Assembly (NCBI GenBank): GCA_000226015.1
Contig: JH153122.1
Span: forward strand, 456,738 to 520,737
Source: Mnemiopsis leidyi
Lineage: Eukaryota; Ctenophora; Tentaculata; Lobata; Bolinopsidae
Direction of reading: 5' to 3'
Length of the DNA stretch: 64,000 nucleotides
The notes below the pieces were generated by a model. The model saw only the letters and a program-made list of their open reading frames with translations. It did not search any database and had not been told where the DNA came from. The position numbers and the translations under genes are program-made. Shown here piece by piece: positions 36,501 through 51,500 of this stretch. Numbering within the stretch: the first letter of the stretch is position 1; the number at the start of each line of letters is the position of its first letter.

Positions 36501-39500
36501 CCCGGTGCAGCTGATCAAAACTGCAATATTATTCCCATAGCAACTAGAACTGCTAGTCCCAGTGCAGCTGATCAAAACTGCAATGTTGTTCCCATAGCAA
36601 CTAGAACTGCTAGTCCGATATACTTCAAGGACTTCTCAAGGCGAGGCTCTCCCATGCTCCTTCCCTCGATCGAGGAGGGGATGCAAAGACAGCGTCCCAC
36701 TTCTCCTTTGTCAGATACGACATCGGTGTCTTCACTGACAAAGTGTACTTCGTTATCTAGAAGATCTAGAGCATATACTGGATCCTCTGTGCAAGAAGAA
36801 AGTCATGTATTATCGTGTGTTGAACCTGAGGTGAAGGAGAAAGAAAGTACAGGACAATATCTAACCTTCAATTTGGAGCAGCAAGCTACGATTGGTAAGT
36901 GCGACTTTAAATTAAAGTAAAAAAGGAGCTCATTTTTAAAAATTGCACTTGTTTGTACCATGAACTTTGACTACAAATCTAAAACACAGCGACAAGCCTT
37001 CAATTTTTACAACGGTATATTGAGATCATTCTGAGTAACTTAGCTACTACTTAAATAATAACAACTTTATTTTTTTAGGTACTGAAGCAGTGGAGAAGTT
37101 GGGAAGAAATTATTTTAACCAGGCCATTCGAGATAATTTGATCGGTATGCCTCAAGGTACGTTCACTACGTTCAACTACAAGCATTTACTTTCAGAAGTT
37201 TATTTATTACCTTCTTTTGCTTAAATCAAACTTGTTTATCTAAGTGTTGTTCTGTTTTATCCCTTTCATCATCGTCGCTAAAAATTTGCTGCTTTAAGTT
37301 TAGAGTATAATAAAGCATAACACTGAGATGGAGTGTTACTGTTAGGAACGCTGCAAATTCTAGGGTCTGATGGTCTCCCCAGTCGAGGACTGAAGGACAT
37401 ATCTATCAATTATAATCCACTATAATGTTTCAGTGGCAGTGGTTTCCTACGCAAGCAACATAATGGAGAACTACCCCTCCCCGTACATCTCGAAAAACAA
37501 TAAAGATACGAACAATGGAGTTAATGATCTGTCCGACAGTGTGGGTCGCTCTATCGCATCTTCCACGGAAACACTTATACCAGATGTGCTTCAAGAAAAT
37601 GTAGCTGTCAGGGATGAGACAGTGGATTGCCAACCTGAGTGTCAAAGGAACAGAGTAAAATCATTGGAGGACGGGTACTTCTCACATGAATCTGACCTTG
37701 CTAAAACCAAACCAAAACCCGGAGAGACTGCTGGAAATACCCATGTTAATGACTCTGGTAACCATCAACTGAGCCGGGTGGAGTCGAATATATCGATAGT
37801 TTCGGTTGATATGAGCACGTGTCAAACAACGACATCGGCGAGATCGCCTATTCCACATGAGTTCATCACTTCCGGGTCTTTGCAAACTTTGGGAGAGAAA
37901 AGTTCGTCTTGTGGAGAAATTCTCGGTTCTCGGTCGTCTCTTAGCAAGAAATCTTTTAAAGGTAAAGCTTTCGGTTTATTTGTGAGACTCGTCCAAAAAT
38001 TAATTACTTGTTACGCTTTCTGAGATTGATTAATATTGTCTATTTATAAGTCAGACGTATGCATAATATTTGCACCTATAGATTAACAGCGTTTTAGCTG
38101 GTAGTTGCATAGTTGAAATACTGCAGTCCGTTTTAAAGGAGACTGTGAGAAGGAAATGACTTTCATTCTCATAACGTTTGTGTGTGCTTTGTTCTGGCTG
38201 CCAATAGTTTGTTTTGATTTAAAACTTTATGCATAAATTAATCATTATAAAGTACAACGATTTATAGTGTTGACAGAATGCTTTGCGCTTTATTTCAAAC
38301 AGTGAAATTTGATGAAGTGTAAATTTAAATGTTACCACATATTCTCTAACAGATCAATATGTGAACAAAATGAAAGGAGACGAAATATTCCCACTGCGCG
38401 ATCTATCTGGCTCTGATCTACAGCAGAAAGTTTTCGCTCGATGGATTAATGTTCAGCTCCATGAAACTGGCCGCAAGGTAGTGTGACTGTTACTGCTAGT
38501 GATCTGCTAGTTGGTACATCTAGTTTTGGTTATTACAGCTGGCTTAGTGGTTCAATACCAAACGATTCTTTTCCTGAGAAAAGAGATTTTATTGTTGTCC
38601 CACGAATTAAAATTGAACACATAAACTTGCAACACATTATACTCAGGTCGATAATCTGGTAGCAGATTTAGTTAATGGTACAATTCTTGTGGAGCTCGTG
38701 CAGGCACTGACAGGTGAACGACTTTTCGGGACTATACCTAATCCCCAAAGTAAAGAGGATGCCATAGCAAACATTCAGGTATTAGAATTTCAAATGCTAT
38801 GTGTTTATGTGAAGCTTTTGTAATATGAATAATGAATTTTCCCGAAATTACTATTCTTGATTTGAATTTGTTATAGGACAGTTCATTCATATCGATGTAA
38901 AAAACCGCCTCTCTCAAAGTAACTCACAGGTTTCCCTCAATGCCTTGGCGGCTGATGGAGTAGAATTTGAGGGGGTCGAGTCTGTGAAGATGCAAGCGGG
39001 AGATGTTTTCCAGATATTGAGGTTACTTTGGATTGTGATTCTAAGGTATCAAGTCACTTTGTGGGATGAAAATGGAATCATTGAAAGTGATCCTGTGAAT
39101 TGTTTAATTCAATGGCTAAAAGATCATGTAAAGGAGATAAACGCAAGGTAATGTCATTATTTAGCCTTGCTCACGATAAGTTGTTTTTTTACATTTGTAT
39201 TTGTCTGCAACTTGAAATCATAAATTTCTATAATAAATTCAAAGTCTGCGTTTAACAAGAAAAACTTTCTTAAGAAAAGTTGTTTAGTCTCACTGAGCTG
39301 CAGTTTGCAGTTTGATCTGTTAAGCGAAACAGAAAGAGTAAATTGAATAAGATCACTGTTACTCGGTATTCATGTACTCCATGTTTCCAAAAACTAGACC
39401 ATTGGTAAATTATTTTCCCGAATTCAGCAACCTGAAAAGCAGCTGGTCGGATGGAAAGCTGCTGACTCTGCTCGTAAACTCAGTGGTCCCAGGACTCTGC

Positions 39501-42500
39501 CCTGGGGGACAGGAAGCACATTCAGAGAACGGTCTCATGTTTTTAGAGCGGGCCATGGACCGAGCTGAGGCCTGGCTTGGTGTGCCACAGGTTCGAATAC
39601 ATATCGTTTAATTTGATATTATAGCACCAGATCTAATCTTAATACTCTTACTATGTTACAGAACATAACATTCCGTTGGAACTCACAGTTGCACTTGTAG
39701 TTTATCATGAGGATAATTTGCTTTTTAAAAAGATCTTGTTCACACCTTGCCTACCAAGTTGTAATTTTCACCCATTTATTCCATCGCAGGTGGTACTGCC
39801 ATCAGAGCTTCATAACGAAGAAGGTCTCGATGTTCACTCGCTTCTGACCTACCTTTCCTTATTCAGACATGCAGAACTCCTGAAAGAAGGGGCCCCGCTG
39901 TGTTTTCCTGATAAGGTGGGTATTTCGGCATCTTTCAACTCTTCAACTCTCATAAATCACCGAGATTTAAAGTTTCGAGAATCTATCTTCGAGAACCCTG
40001 TATTTACACAGAGTTTTACCAGGCATTTGCGATCGGAGCTGGAATCACCGGAGACAATGTGATACCCCAGTTCATGACAAGTTTTGACATCGACTGTCGA
40101 ATGTCTGGCTTGGGAGACCTCATAGTGAGGATTAGTGTTGGGGAGGAAAAGGTAATGATTCGAATTACTTTTTGTATTTAATGAGTCATTGAGATATCAT
40201 TTCCCATCTTTATACAGCATCAATTACTGAGTGTATTATCTTTACGGTTAGAAGTTTTCCAAATTCACTTTTCCGATAGCAAGCTCGCCGATTATAACTG
40301 AATCCCCAATTCACATTTCACCTAGTTATTGAAAACAATTCTTTTGCTGGATTATTTCATTTTATCATCTTCCGGAAATAATTGAGGTTAATTTTCTTTC
40401 TTAACACTCAAAATAGTAAACTTTCAACCATTAAACTATAATAAATCCACCCCTCTAGGTCCCCTACAAAGTTAATGTAAACGATGGAGTCGTAACAATT
40501 TCCTACATACCATCAGTTCCTGGGCTTTATAACATTGAGATTCTCCTTGAACACGAGCCTTTGCCAGGCTTCCCGATTTCTTTCAATGTGTATCCCGCTA
40601 AAGCTAACCCGGCCCATAACATAAAGGTAGGATGACCAATATACGTCAATTCTTCGTATTTATAACTATCTAAAACAAATTGATTCATTAAGATGAATCC
40701 ACAAATTCTTTTTGGTATAACATTTTAATTCTCTAACAATGATATGATTACACTTGTAACTTTAACAATTACAATTACAATATTACAATTATAACAATGA
40801 AACCACATTTATTACAATTATAACATTTCAGCTGTCAGGACCTGGACTGGAAACAGGCCTGATTAGTGGAACGCCCACTTACTTCAACCTTGAGTACAAC
40901 CAGCAAACCATTACCCCTGACCTTATTGCAGTTACCATAATCAATGAGAACGGCATAGTCTTCAAGGATCATGTCATGACTAACTTCAATTCTTACTCCA
41001 CCGTCCAATACACACCGCCTTGTAACGGCATATTCGAAATAAGCGTGGCCTACCAAAGTGTCAAAGTTCCAAGTTGTCCTGTTTTTGTGACGGTCATTCC
41101 GGACATGCGGAAAATTCAGATAACAGACCTGCCGTCCCACTTTATGCCAGGTATCATGGGATCCTTCTTCATTCGTAACATCAACCTTGCAGGACAAGGA
41201 AAACTGCGGATCAAGGTGCATCCTGAGAATAGACCTGCTCTGCCCATTCAAGTCAACGATATTGAAGCTGGCGTTGTTCAGGTGTTTTTCACTCCGACGT
41301 TTTCTTCTGATCATAAAATAACGGTTTCTTTATCTGGAACCAAGAAAGAGCCGGTTTCAGTGCCCTGCTACCCATGCATTGAAAACATTAACATTGTGAA
41401 TCTTCCTGAATACTTCACAGTGGATGAAAAAATTAAGTTCAATGTAGACTGCACCAAGGCAGGTATTGGCGAGCTGTTTGTCAATATCCTCGATCCAGGC
41501 ATGAAATCAGCAGAGGAGGCCGAGTTGAATCTGTTAGCAGAGGAGCTGTTTGAGGTGTCTTACATACCACGCCAGCCGGGCATGTTTTCAATATTTTTGA
41601 GCTATGATTCCGTGCCATTGCCCAACATGCCACTCCAACAGCAAGTCACAGGTGTTCCGTCTCGACCAGTGTCGATAAGTCCAGAACCGTCTGTCCTACA
41701 ACCCGTCAAGTTTGGTCAGCCTCACTCTATCAAAATAGAGCTGAAAGATATCCCATCTTTACCGACCGAGCCGTTATCTATCTCCATCAGAAGATCTGAC
41801 GGTCAGATAATTGATTTTCATCTGAGGAAGGAAACTGACTGCAGCTACATTCTTACTTTCACGCTGCCTCAAGTCGATCGATACATCATATCGGCCCATT
41901 TCGGGGCAAATCAGCTACCTGGTTTCCCTTATGCAATAGCGGCTTTGCCTGATTTCAATAAGATCTGGATAAACCAAACAAGCGCAGCAACTGAGGTAAA
42001 TCGAGAAATATCGTACAACATTAGCACATTAGATGTAGGGAGTGACAAACTTGAAGTGCGGGTTTTTGACGCAGAAAATCGTGAAATTCGTGATTTAAGT
42101 TTGATCAAAGCTGCTGAAAGTCAGCATCGTCTATCCTTCGTTCCGAAAAGGCCAGGCCTCTATAGAGTCATGTTTAAGTGTGCTGGATATGAAATTCCAA
42201 ATATGCCGATATTAGTGGATGTACCTTACCAGGTATCAATCCCAAATGTCAATGTCATGGGTATTTCTCCAGAACAATACTGCGACAAGAATGCCACTTT
42301 CCTTATAGCTTCTAAAGTGTCTTGGGATGATTTAAAGGTAACCATCACCGGGCCGAGAAATGAAGCGGTTTCCAATGAGCTGACCGAAACGAACGAAGGT
42401 TTGCAGTGTAGCTACAGCTCATTGAATGCTGGTCAGTACCAAATCGACATACTTCATTGTGACCAGCACATACCAGGGTCTCCCTTCTGTCTCAAGGCCG

Positions 42501-45500
42501 TGCCGAATGTGAGTAATTGTCGGATGACACCGGGCAACACCGCTACTGTATCTGTGGGAGAGACACTTTCCTTCCAAATAGACTGCTCTGCAGTGTGCTA
42601 TGGAATGTTCTGTGCTGCTGTATTTCCTCCGGCTGGCAAATCTTTTGCACCGCACATAAAGGAGATAACACCGTTAGTGTATGAAGTTTCTTTCCCAGTC
42701 GAACAGGAAGGTCAGTATGGTATCGAGTTGAAACACGCTGATGTCTTCCTACCCATGAGTCCATACATCTTTAGACCTTGCAGGGATAAGCGTGAGTTGC
42801 TGGTGACAGGGCTCTCTAAAAACAGCAAGGTCAGGCCAGGTGACATTGTAGAGTTTGAGATCGATGCTAGCCAGTTTGGGGCCGGGTATCCGGAGGTCTA
42901 CTTTGCCGATTCACAAAATAAACCCGTGGTTAACTATTCTATGCAACCTCTTGAAAAGGGTAAGTTTAAAGTTTCCTTCAAACCTGATAGAGTGGAGACA
43001 TACAGCATTGTTATCAAGAAGGAAAACAAGTTTGCCAGAGATAGTCCTTACTGTCTCATATCAGCCATCAACACGACGAACATAACAGTAACAGGTAACG
43101 GATTGAACAAAGGTGAGGTTACGGTTGGAAAAACTGCCAAGTTTGAAATCAGTCTCTACAAAGCAGGGGAGGGTGATTTAATGGTAGAAATCCTGGATCC
43201 GGATAGTCAGAGTATCCCGGCATTCGTTTCTAGGTCTGATGATGTGGCCAATGTCACCTACTGTCCTTCGCTTCCTGGTAAACACACAATCTACATCAAG
43301 TTCTGTGAGACGTTGATTCCAAACTGTCCATTTCAAGTTTCCGTTACTCCTGCTTACCAGAACTTCGGAAACATTGAAGCTTTCAAACGTAGTCCTGAAG
43401 TTGTTGTTACCGGAAAAACCATCGACTTTTCAGTTGATACCTCCAAGTATGGTCCTGGATCGTTGGATGTTCTAGCTGAAGTTAATGGTAAAGAAATCGA
43501 GTTGGAACCTAAAATAGAGCAGACGGAAGGAGTATATGAAATAGCTGTACCTACCCCAATAGCAGGAGAGTATGTTATCTTTATCAAATTCAATCGCAAA
43601 GACATCACTGGATCTCCTTTCCGTATCATTGCGAAGTCAAATGCTGCCAAAATCACCGCTTCTGGACAAGGGCTTATGCAGAATGAAGTTCCCGCAAAAA
43701 GTTACACAACTTTTGACATTAACCTGAATGGTGAAAAACCTTTTAACATGGTGGTAAATGTAGTAGATCCGTATGGGTATTACGTGGACGAAGTTATTTC
43801 TGAGGCATTCCCTGACTTGGTGAAGGTGAAGTATCTACCTATGAAAGCTGGACAATACGTCGTTGAGATACTTTGTGATGACGAACATATCTCTGGGTCC
43901 CCTTTTAACGTTTCGGTCCAGGAAATCAATAGTTTACCACAACTTCAAATTTCTGGAAATGTCACGACAAAAAATTCGTTCCAATTCCAAGAGGACGCTT
44001 TTATTGTGATAGACCAAACGCAATGTGAACCGGCTGAAGTTGAAGTGACCATTAAGGAGACGAACAATGGAACACTTTTCCAGCCATCAATTTCTACCGT
44101 GGAATCTGGAATCTTGAAAATTTCCTTCCCGACGTACCACGCCGGAAACTTTGAAGTGTCTATTTTGAGTGATGGAAAACACATTCCTTACTCGCCTTTT
44201 AACTACTTGGTCGTTTCGAAGGGTTCTGAAAAGGTCCTGATAGATGATTCAATAGATTACAACGTAGTTGTCCATGAAACTGTGCGTATTCCTGTCATAA
44301 CAAAACATGCTGGCATTGGAAAGCTGACTTCTAAATGTCACCATGCTCGACTGAAAACCAGCTGCAAGCTGCAAGCTGTTCCCAAATCTGATGGAAACTA
44401 CGATATAATTTTCCAAGCCCCCCAAGCAGGTGAATATCTCCTACATGTTTACTTCAATAATGACGAAGTCCCAAACAGCCCTCTTATGGTAGTTGCGAAG
44501 CCTCAGTCTGAAGCGGAGAGCTACAAGCTCGAGTCTGCTTGTGCAAGAGGGACAAACGGGGAGATGAAGTTCGTGATACGAGGTAGACAGACGGACAAGT
44601 TGGTGGTGAGATGCCTAGATCCCATCAAGGAACCCACCCCATTTGAGCTGGTGTATACGGATGACAACAGATACTCTTTAGTCGTCATGCCGGACGCTGA
44701 GGGGATATACCTGCTCGAAGTTTACTACAACGGTTTTCTCATCAACGGGAGCCCTAGGTCCTTTGAAGTCAAACTTAAGAGTTCGATCGAGCATACCACG
44801 GTTGTGGTGCCTGATCTGAACAACATTGAACTGAACATCAATCAGTCGGTCACCTTCCCTATCAAGATGATTGGAGCTGACCAGAATGACTTGCAGATCA
44901 CATGTAAAGACCCTCATGGCCAGGAGGTTGATTTGGAGGTCCTCAGGCAAACTGACAGTGCTCTCATTACGTTTAGACCACTAAAGACCGGCGATCATTA
45001 TGTAAATGTGTCCCTGAACGGATCTTCCGTTGCAGGGAGTCCGTTTAGAGTTTTTGTCGGTAAACCAGATGGAGCTAAACTGTGTTCTGTCAAGCACGAA
45101 GGGATTGTTGAAGGTGTGGTGAAGCTGAAGGTGATGCAGAAGTGCTCTGGGACATTGGTCGTGTCTGGAACTGGGCCAAGTGGAAATGAAATTCAGCTTA
45201 AAATCACAAGAATTTCAACTGAAATTGCTTGCATTGACTTCACTCCCACTGAACTTGGGATTCATACTATAGAAATATTAGTCGATGGCTCCTTCATAAA
45301 AGGTAGTCCAATTGAGATCGACGTACAAACTTTGGATTCCGTAGTAGGTGATGTCGATATAATAGAAAACGACCTGTCAGAATGTGACTCAGTTGCTTCT
45401 CTGCAAAAAGCTATTGTTTATTTACAACTGCCAAAAAAGATGCCCCACGATTACCAAGTCCACTGCCATGACGAAAACAACAATCAGGTGGAAGTCGAAA

Positions 45501-48500
45501 CAATAACAAGTGACAACAAATCAGTTACGGTGAGATTTACCCCAGTACAGAAGGGACAACATGTCATCAGTCTACAGTCGGCTTCTCAAACGGATTTCAA
45601 ATGCTCATACACAGTCTACATCCAGGAAATCACCTCCAAGGAATCTCCAGCTTACGCTATCAACAGTGATTTTAAGGCAACCAGAAGCACATCTGAATCA
45701 ATGAACCAGATTGACATATCTTCCATCGAGCAAATAAACAAGCCTGTCTTTATAGGTGTCGCTGACCCGACAGTCTTTACCCTCAAAGAGTGGAAACGCC
45801 AGTCTATACCTCTCATAAGAATAGTTCACGTTGCGACAAAGAACGTTCTTCCCCACACGGTAGCAGAAAACAAGAACAACACTTTCTCCATTTCCTGCCG
45901 ACCGATACAGCCGGGACTCCACAAGATCACTGTTACCTGTGATGCCAAGGCGGTTCCCGGAACACCTCTGTTGTTTGAAGCATTCCACGTGCAAGGAGCT
46001 GAAGGAGTGAAACTCGAAGGTCCAGGGCTGAAGTCTCCTCTAGTTGTAATGGACAGAACAGAGTTCACCATCAATGCGAGACATGCCGGACCAGGGGACA
46101 TAGAGGTTACCATTTGCAATGCGTTCGGGTACCTCCCAGTGGAGATTGTCGATCATGACGATTACACTTACACTGCCAAGTACCAGCCCATTACGACAGG
46201 TGATTACACTATTGAGGTGTTGTTTAATGGGGAGAACGTTCAACAAACTCCTAGGAAGATAAACGTTTTGGCAGATATTTCTGCTACGAAGACTGAGCCA
46301 AAAATTAAAAGACGGGTTAGAAAGAAGGATGAACCTATATTTGCAAACGCTGAGGATGCTACAGAATTTGTAGTAATTTATGAAACTAAGGATCCAATAA
46401 AGTTCAAAATACTGAATACTGAGACAAATGAAACTTTGAAATACAAAGCGAAGAGGCATCGTGATGGAACATTTTCTCTTATATGCCGGCCAGAACACCC
46501 CGGTAACCATGTTATCAAGGTGTACGAAAACGGTGAATTGATTACAAAGAGTCCTTACAAGTTCTTAGTAACAGAAGGTGAAGGGACTAAAGGAGTTCTG
46601 GTTAATGGTTCAGGTATAGAGGACGGTGTCGAAGTGGGGAGGGAATCTTGCTTTACTATCGACACTAACAGGGCTGGTCCAGGCGTTCTAGAGGTTGTTG
46701 TACTTCAAAACGAGTGTCCGGTACCGGTTTCTGTCTCCAGTAAGACAGACTATGTCTTCACGTGCAAATACGTTGCAACGTCTCCTAAACCACTAAAGAT
46801 TTCGGTTATGTTTGATAAATTACATGTAACTGGATCTCCTTGGACAGTGAAATGTGTTGGGATCGATAAAATCATTGAAGACAGGATTGAGATAAAGGAT
46901 GATATCTCACTGAAAAGTGGAATGTCTGGTCCACTCTATACTAAGACCGCAGCATTTTGTCAAGGAAGTCTTCCACCAAAGGAAGGGTCTGTTACAGCTA
47001 CTGAAGCATCATCATCCTCATTGCCAACTCTATCGTTCAGTCTTCCAGTCAAAGTTTGCATGGAGGACGGGCAAAAGTATATAAAACTTTTGATCCCAAT
47101 CAACGATCTCCCAGCATTATCCAACCCAAAAGTCTATCATATCAACTCAACCACCAAAATACCTGCAGCCATTGTTTTCTCGAGGCATGGCTACGTCTTG
47201 AAGTGCTGCCCTTCATTGTTTGGAAAATACAAAGTCAATGTCTTCGACAGATCATCAGACTCAGTGGATCCTCTCGTCTTCTTCTACTTCAACTTTGTAG
47301 AAAGGACACCCCCATCAACCAGTAAGCTTTTTGCATTGCGGTCTATTCATCCCACGGATTTTTTCCCTCTAGAAGCTGATTCGGTCCAACCAGCTGAAAT
47401 ATATCTATCTGCTCGGAAAGTACGATCACCGATAAAGATCAACACTATGTGTAACTTCATTGTGCCCAAACACATGCTTACCTCCCCTGCAAACGTTACA
47501 ATCGCTAACAAGACAACTAACCAATACATCTACTCAAAAACCATCATGAGGGATGATGAAAACCCGGGTATTCTGTGCTACCCAACTACTCCTGGCGAGT
47601 ACAAGATCACCATCTACCCGTCTTCCTCAGAATCTGTAGAAATCAAGTTCAACTTCACTGTACTTGACGAAAAAGAGTTTGAAAATCAGGCAGGCATAGG
47701 TGAGATCTCAACCCGAAAAACAGAAAATGTAAAAACAAAAGAAAGTAGAAAGGACCGTGCCCATTCCTCCAAAGTCTACAACAACCCCACAGTCGCCTCC
47801 CAAACAGTTGTTGAAGTGACGAATCTCCGTACTGGAGTCAGTGTCCCGGCTGCAATCAAGACGAAGCCGGGTGGAGAGTACACCATACAGTGTGAACCTA
47901 CGGACCCTGGCAAACACATCGTACACATGACAGTCAACAACAAGCCGGTGTCTGGCAGTCCTGTGTACTTCACCATTGAAGATCAACACCGACACAGTTG
48001 CCATGGCAACCAACAAGCAGTGTATGATGTATCTGGTCAAGTCAGACACTGCACACAGGAGATCGACTTCAAGCCAGACGGAGCTGGCCTGGGGGAGGTG
48101 AGGTATCCTTGTAGTATTCCTGGCAGTGATCAGAACAGCGTATCCAGTGACAAAGTAGCTGTTGTTAAGCCCTGCAATAACATCTTTAAGAGCTTGGCTG
48201 AGCAAAAAGCTAAATTCTATGGAAGCAACATCTTTAAGAATTCTTCTGTATTTGATGAATCATTGGCAAACAGTCCACCCATTCCAAGCCCATACAGCGA
48301 GGATCCGACAGGAAATCCTGTTCAAATAATGTTGCCTTACTTTCCTAAACGAGCTAAAATTTCGGTTCTGAATGAGTCTTCTGGAATTCCGGTTAAGTCG
48401 AAAATCACAGCTCAAGAGCAAGGAACCGTGATGCTGAAATGTGATGTTAACAGCGAAGGCAGGCATCGAGTTGATGTAATGGTCGACGGGAAGGCTGCAT

Positions 48501-51500
48501 CTTGTGGCCCACTTTATTTTGACGTGGCTTCCTGGAATGCTAAAAAATTTGGGTATCCTGGCTCAAACATTGATGAGTTAAAAGGACAAGACCCTTATCC
48601 TTACTCTACTGCTGCTATGGCTTACAGTAACGACAACATTTTCTACGATGAATATATCGTGAACTTTGCTTTTGAAAACACGGAGCAAGTTTCTGTGTCA
48701 CTCAGCAGTCTCTCAGAGGGCGAATCTTCTGACGAGGGTGAGCGTCAGGAGATCCGGATTCAGTCCTCTATAGACCTAGCTGCCCTCAAAGTAGATGTCA
48801 TCAATGAAGACACGGGAGAGACCCTCAGGGCCAGACTGATCGAGCGCAATGGAGACTATGTAGTGAGGTGTAGACCCTCCAACCCCGGGCACTACAGAGT
48901 TACCGTCAGGGATGGAGATGAAAACGTGGAAGGTAGTCCATTTTACTTTGATGTTCTCCCTCAACAGTCAAGTAGTTCAGCTCTTCTTCCTCGCTCTCCT
49001 ATTACACTCGACACTACATCAGACTCAGACAATAAGACCGGGATGAGACGGGAAATCTACTTCCTCAATCCTGGGAATTGTGATTTCGAGCGGACACTCT
49101 CGTCTGTTGGCGAAGCAGAAATAGTGTTTTGTGCTTCAACTCTGACAAATCCACAAACCCAACTAACAATAGAGAGTACCAACCAAGTGGTGACGACACA
49201 CGCGGTAGACAACAAAGATGGGACATACACCCTCCGGTTCTCGCCCCCTCGCAGTGGCAGGTACAAACTAGACATCTGGGACACCAGAAGTGTCCTTCCA
49301 GGGAGTCCCTTCTATTTTGATGTTAACGAAACGGACTCTGCGACAACAGCAGATAATACCTTCCAGATTTCACATCAAGGTCAGAGTTTCACCGTGAGTA
49401 AGAGTGAACACACCTGCTTCAGAATACCTACAGCCCTGCCGATAGAGGTAGAGATAACCAGGGAGAACAGCGATGAGAAAATCTCTTACAAGCTGGTGAC
49501 TGACAACGACTACAGCACTGTCATCTGCAAGCCATACCATGCCGGAGGGTACACCGTCAGAGTCCGCAACAGTCTCAACCATCGGGAACTAGACACTAGT
49601 CCATTCTACTTCACTGTCCCTGAACCGTATATACCGGCTGACCGTCTTCCTAGAGCTGATAGTCCGGTGGATGGGGTGAGACACGAACATTTGACTATCA
49701 AAAGTTCGAGCTTCTCTACGACGTCCTCAGGAATATTGTTTGTATCTGATACTCAGTCTCATTATCTGACCAGGCGAGGAACTGCCCCCAAATTTGTACT
49801 CGCAGCTTCACAGCTCCCTGATATCAACGTCACTGATCTATCTACCAATGCCGATGTTTTGGTCGCGGTCAAGTTATTTGAGGAGGGATCCTACATCGTG
49901 GAAATACCAGATAACATACCGGGAAGGTATCTCGTAACTGCAACTATCAACGGTATGGACATTCCTGGAACACCATTCACATTCCAGATTCCGGACACAA
50001 ATTCCAGCACCACCGAGATTGTTAGCAATGCCTCAGGGGCTTTCGAGCTGCAAAACATAGACGAGTGTATCCGACGAGGAGACCCTATAGTGCTGACGAT
50101 AGTCGCTGAAGAGCATCCCATCACCAGGGTTACCAATCTAGCAACACGAGAAACCATCCACGTGGACGTTTCCAAACAAGCCGAGATGACGTACAAGATA
50201 ACGTTTTGTCCGTTTAAGTCCGGCAGACATGAGGTCATGATCAAGTGTAAGGGTGTCCAGGTAGCAGGCAGTCCGTTCTTTTTGGACGTGGACGCTGTCC
50301 CAATTTCTCCAGCAACCCTTAACACTGTCACCTCCCTGCAAAGTCTAACTCACAGGTCATTGTCACGTGAACAAGTCTCCGTTCTTGACCAGTTTACGGG
50401 AAAATCCCTGCATTCTTCGTCAAGGAAGAAAACTGAGCAAGTGATTGTAGAACGACAAAGAACGTCAGATTCAAATTCATCAACCTCAGGATTCGATGAC
50501 ACCTCTTCTACAATTTTCAGTGAGTTTAGCGAATCTACGAAGAACGTGAAAGGTACCTACAGCTCAAGTGACTCATCATCAAGTTCTAGTGGCGATGGTG
50601 CAGTGTTTATAACCGACAACAAAACCACTAACACAATTCAAACCTCCAAAACGTCCCGATCGAGTTTTAACTATCAAAAATTATCGCTTCAAAAGCAGTT
50701 GAGAAACAAGATCAGGCAGGATGCGACAACTATCCACCATTCAGGAAGTTTCGCTCAAAAGGCGATTTCAACTGAAGACCAAACCACTGTCAAAGTGCCT
50801 GAAGACGTGCCTGCTACTTTTGACCGGACTGATATTCAGCTTGGTGATGCCAGTACTCCCGAACACAGTGACGAGGAAGAAAATATAGATCCTTATCATT
50901 TTAGTTCAACCCAGTCTTTCGAATTGGGGAAAACTATTTGTGTCAATGTCGAGAGTAAGAATCATAAAACGGTTGTCAAGAACCTGACCTACAGCTATTT
51001 GATTGCTCATCGCTTTATTGATAAAAAATTTGGAAAATCGCACATCCGTTTCAAACCGTTGTTTGATGGAAAGTACAAAATTGATTGTCTTTCCGATAAA
51101 GGAAGTCTGTCAAACTTTCCTCTCTTCTTTAGTGTACGATCGGTTAATGGAAATCGAGTAAAAACCGTTGATCCAAATGGATCTATACCAAAACTTTTTG
51201 TAAAAGACATCCTCAGAATCCAAGTTTTTGCCAGATCGCAGCCAAAGTGCAAGGTCTACTACTTGAATAGAAAACTAAAGATATACAGCTGCACAGTGGA
51301 CGAGGGTTTGGACCGTTACATTTTGACTTTCATCCCGAGCTATCCTGGAAAATACAAGATCATTGCTAAAGATACTAACGGTGAACTGGCATTCAGTCCT
51401 CTTACCTTGGACATATGCAGTGACGAAAGTAGACAGATTGTTGAAAAACTTCCTACAGTAACACAGGAAAGTAAAACAGTCAGGATAACATCTTATAGAG

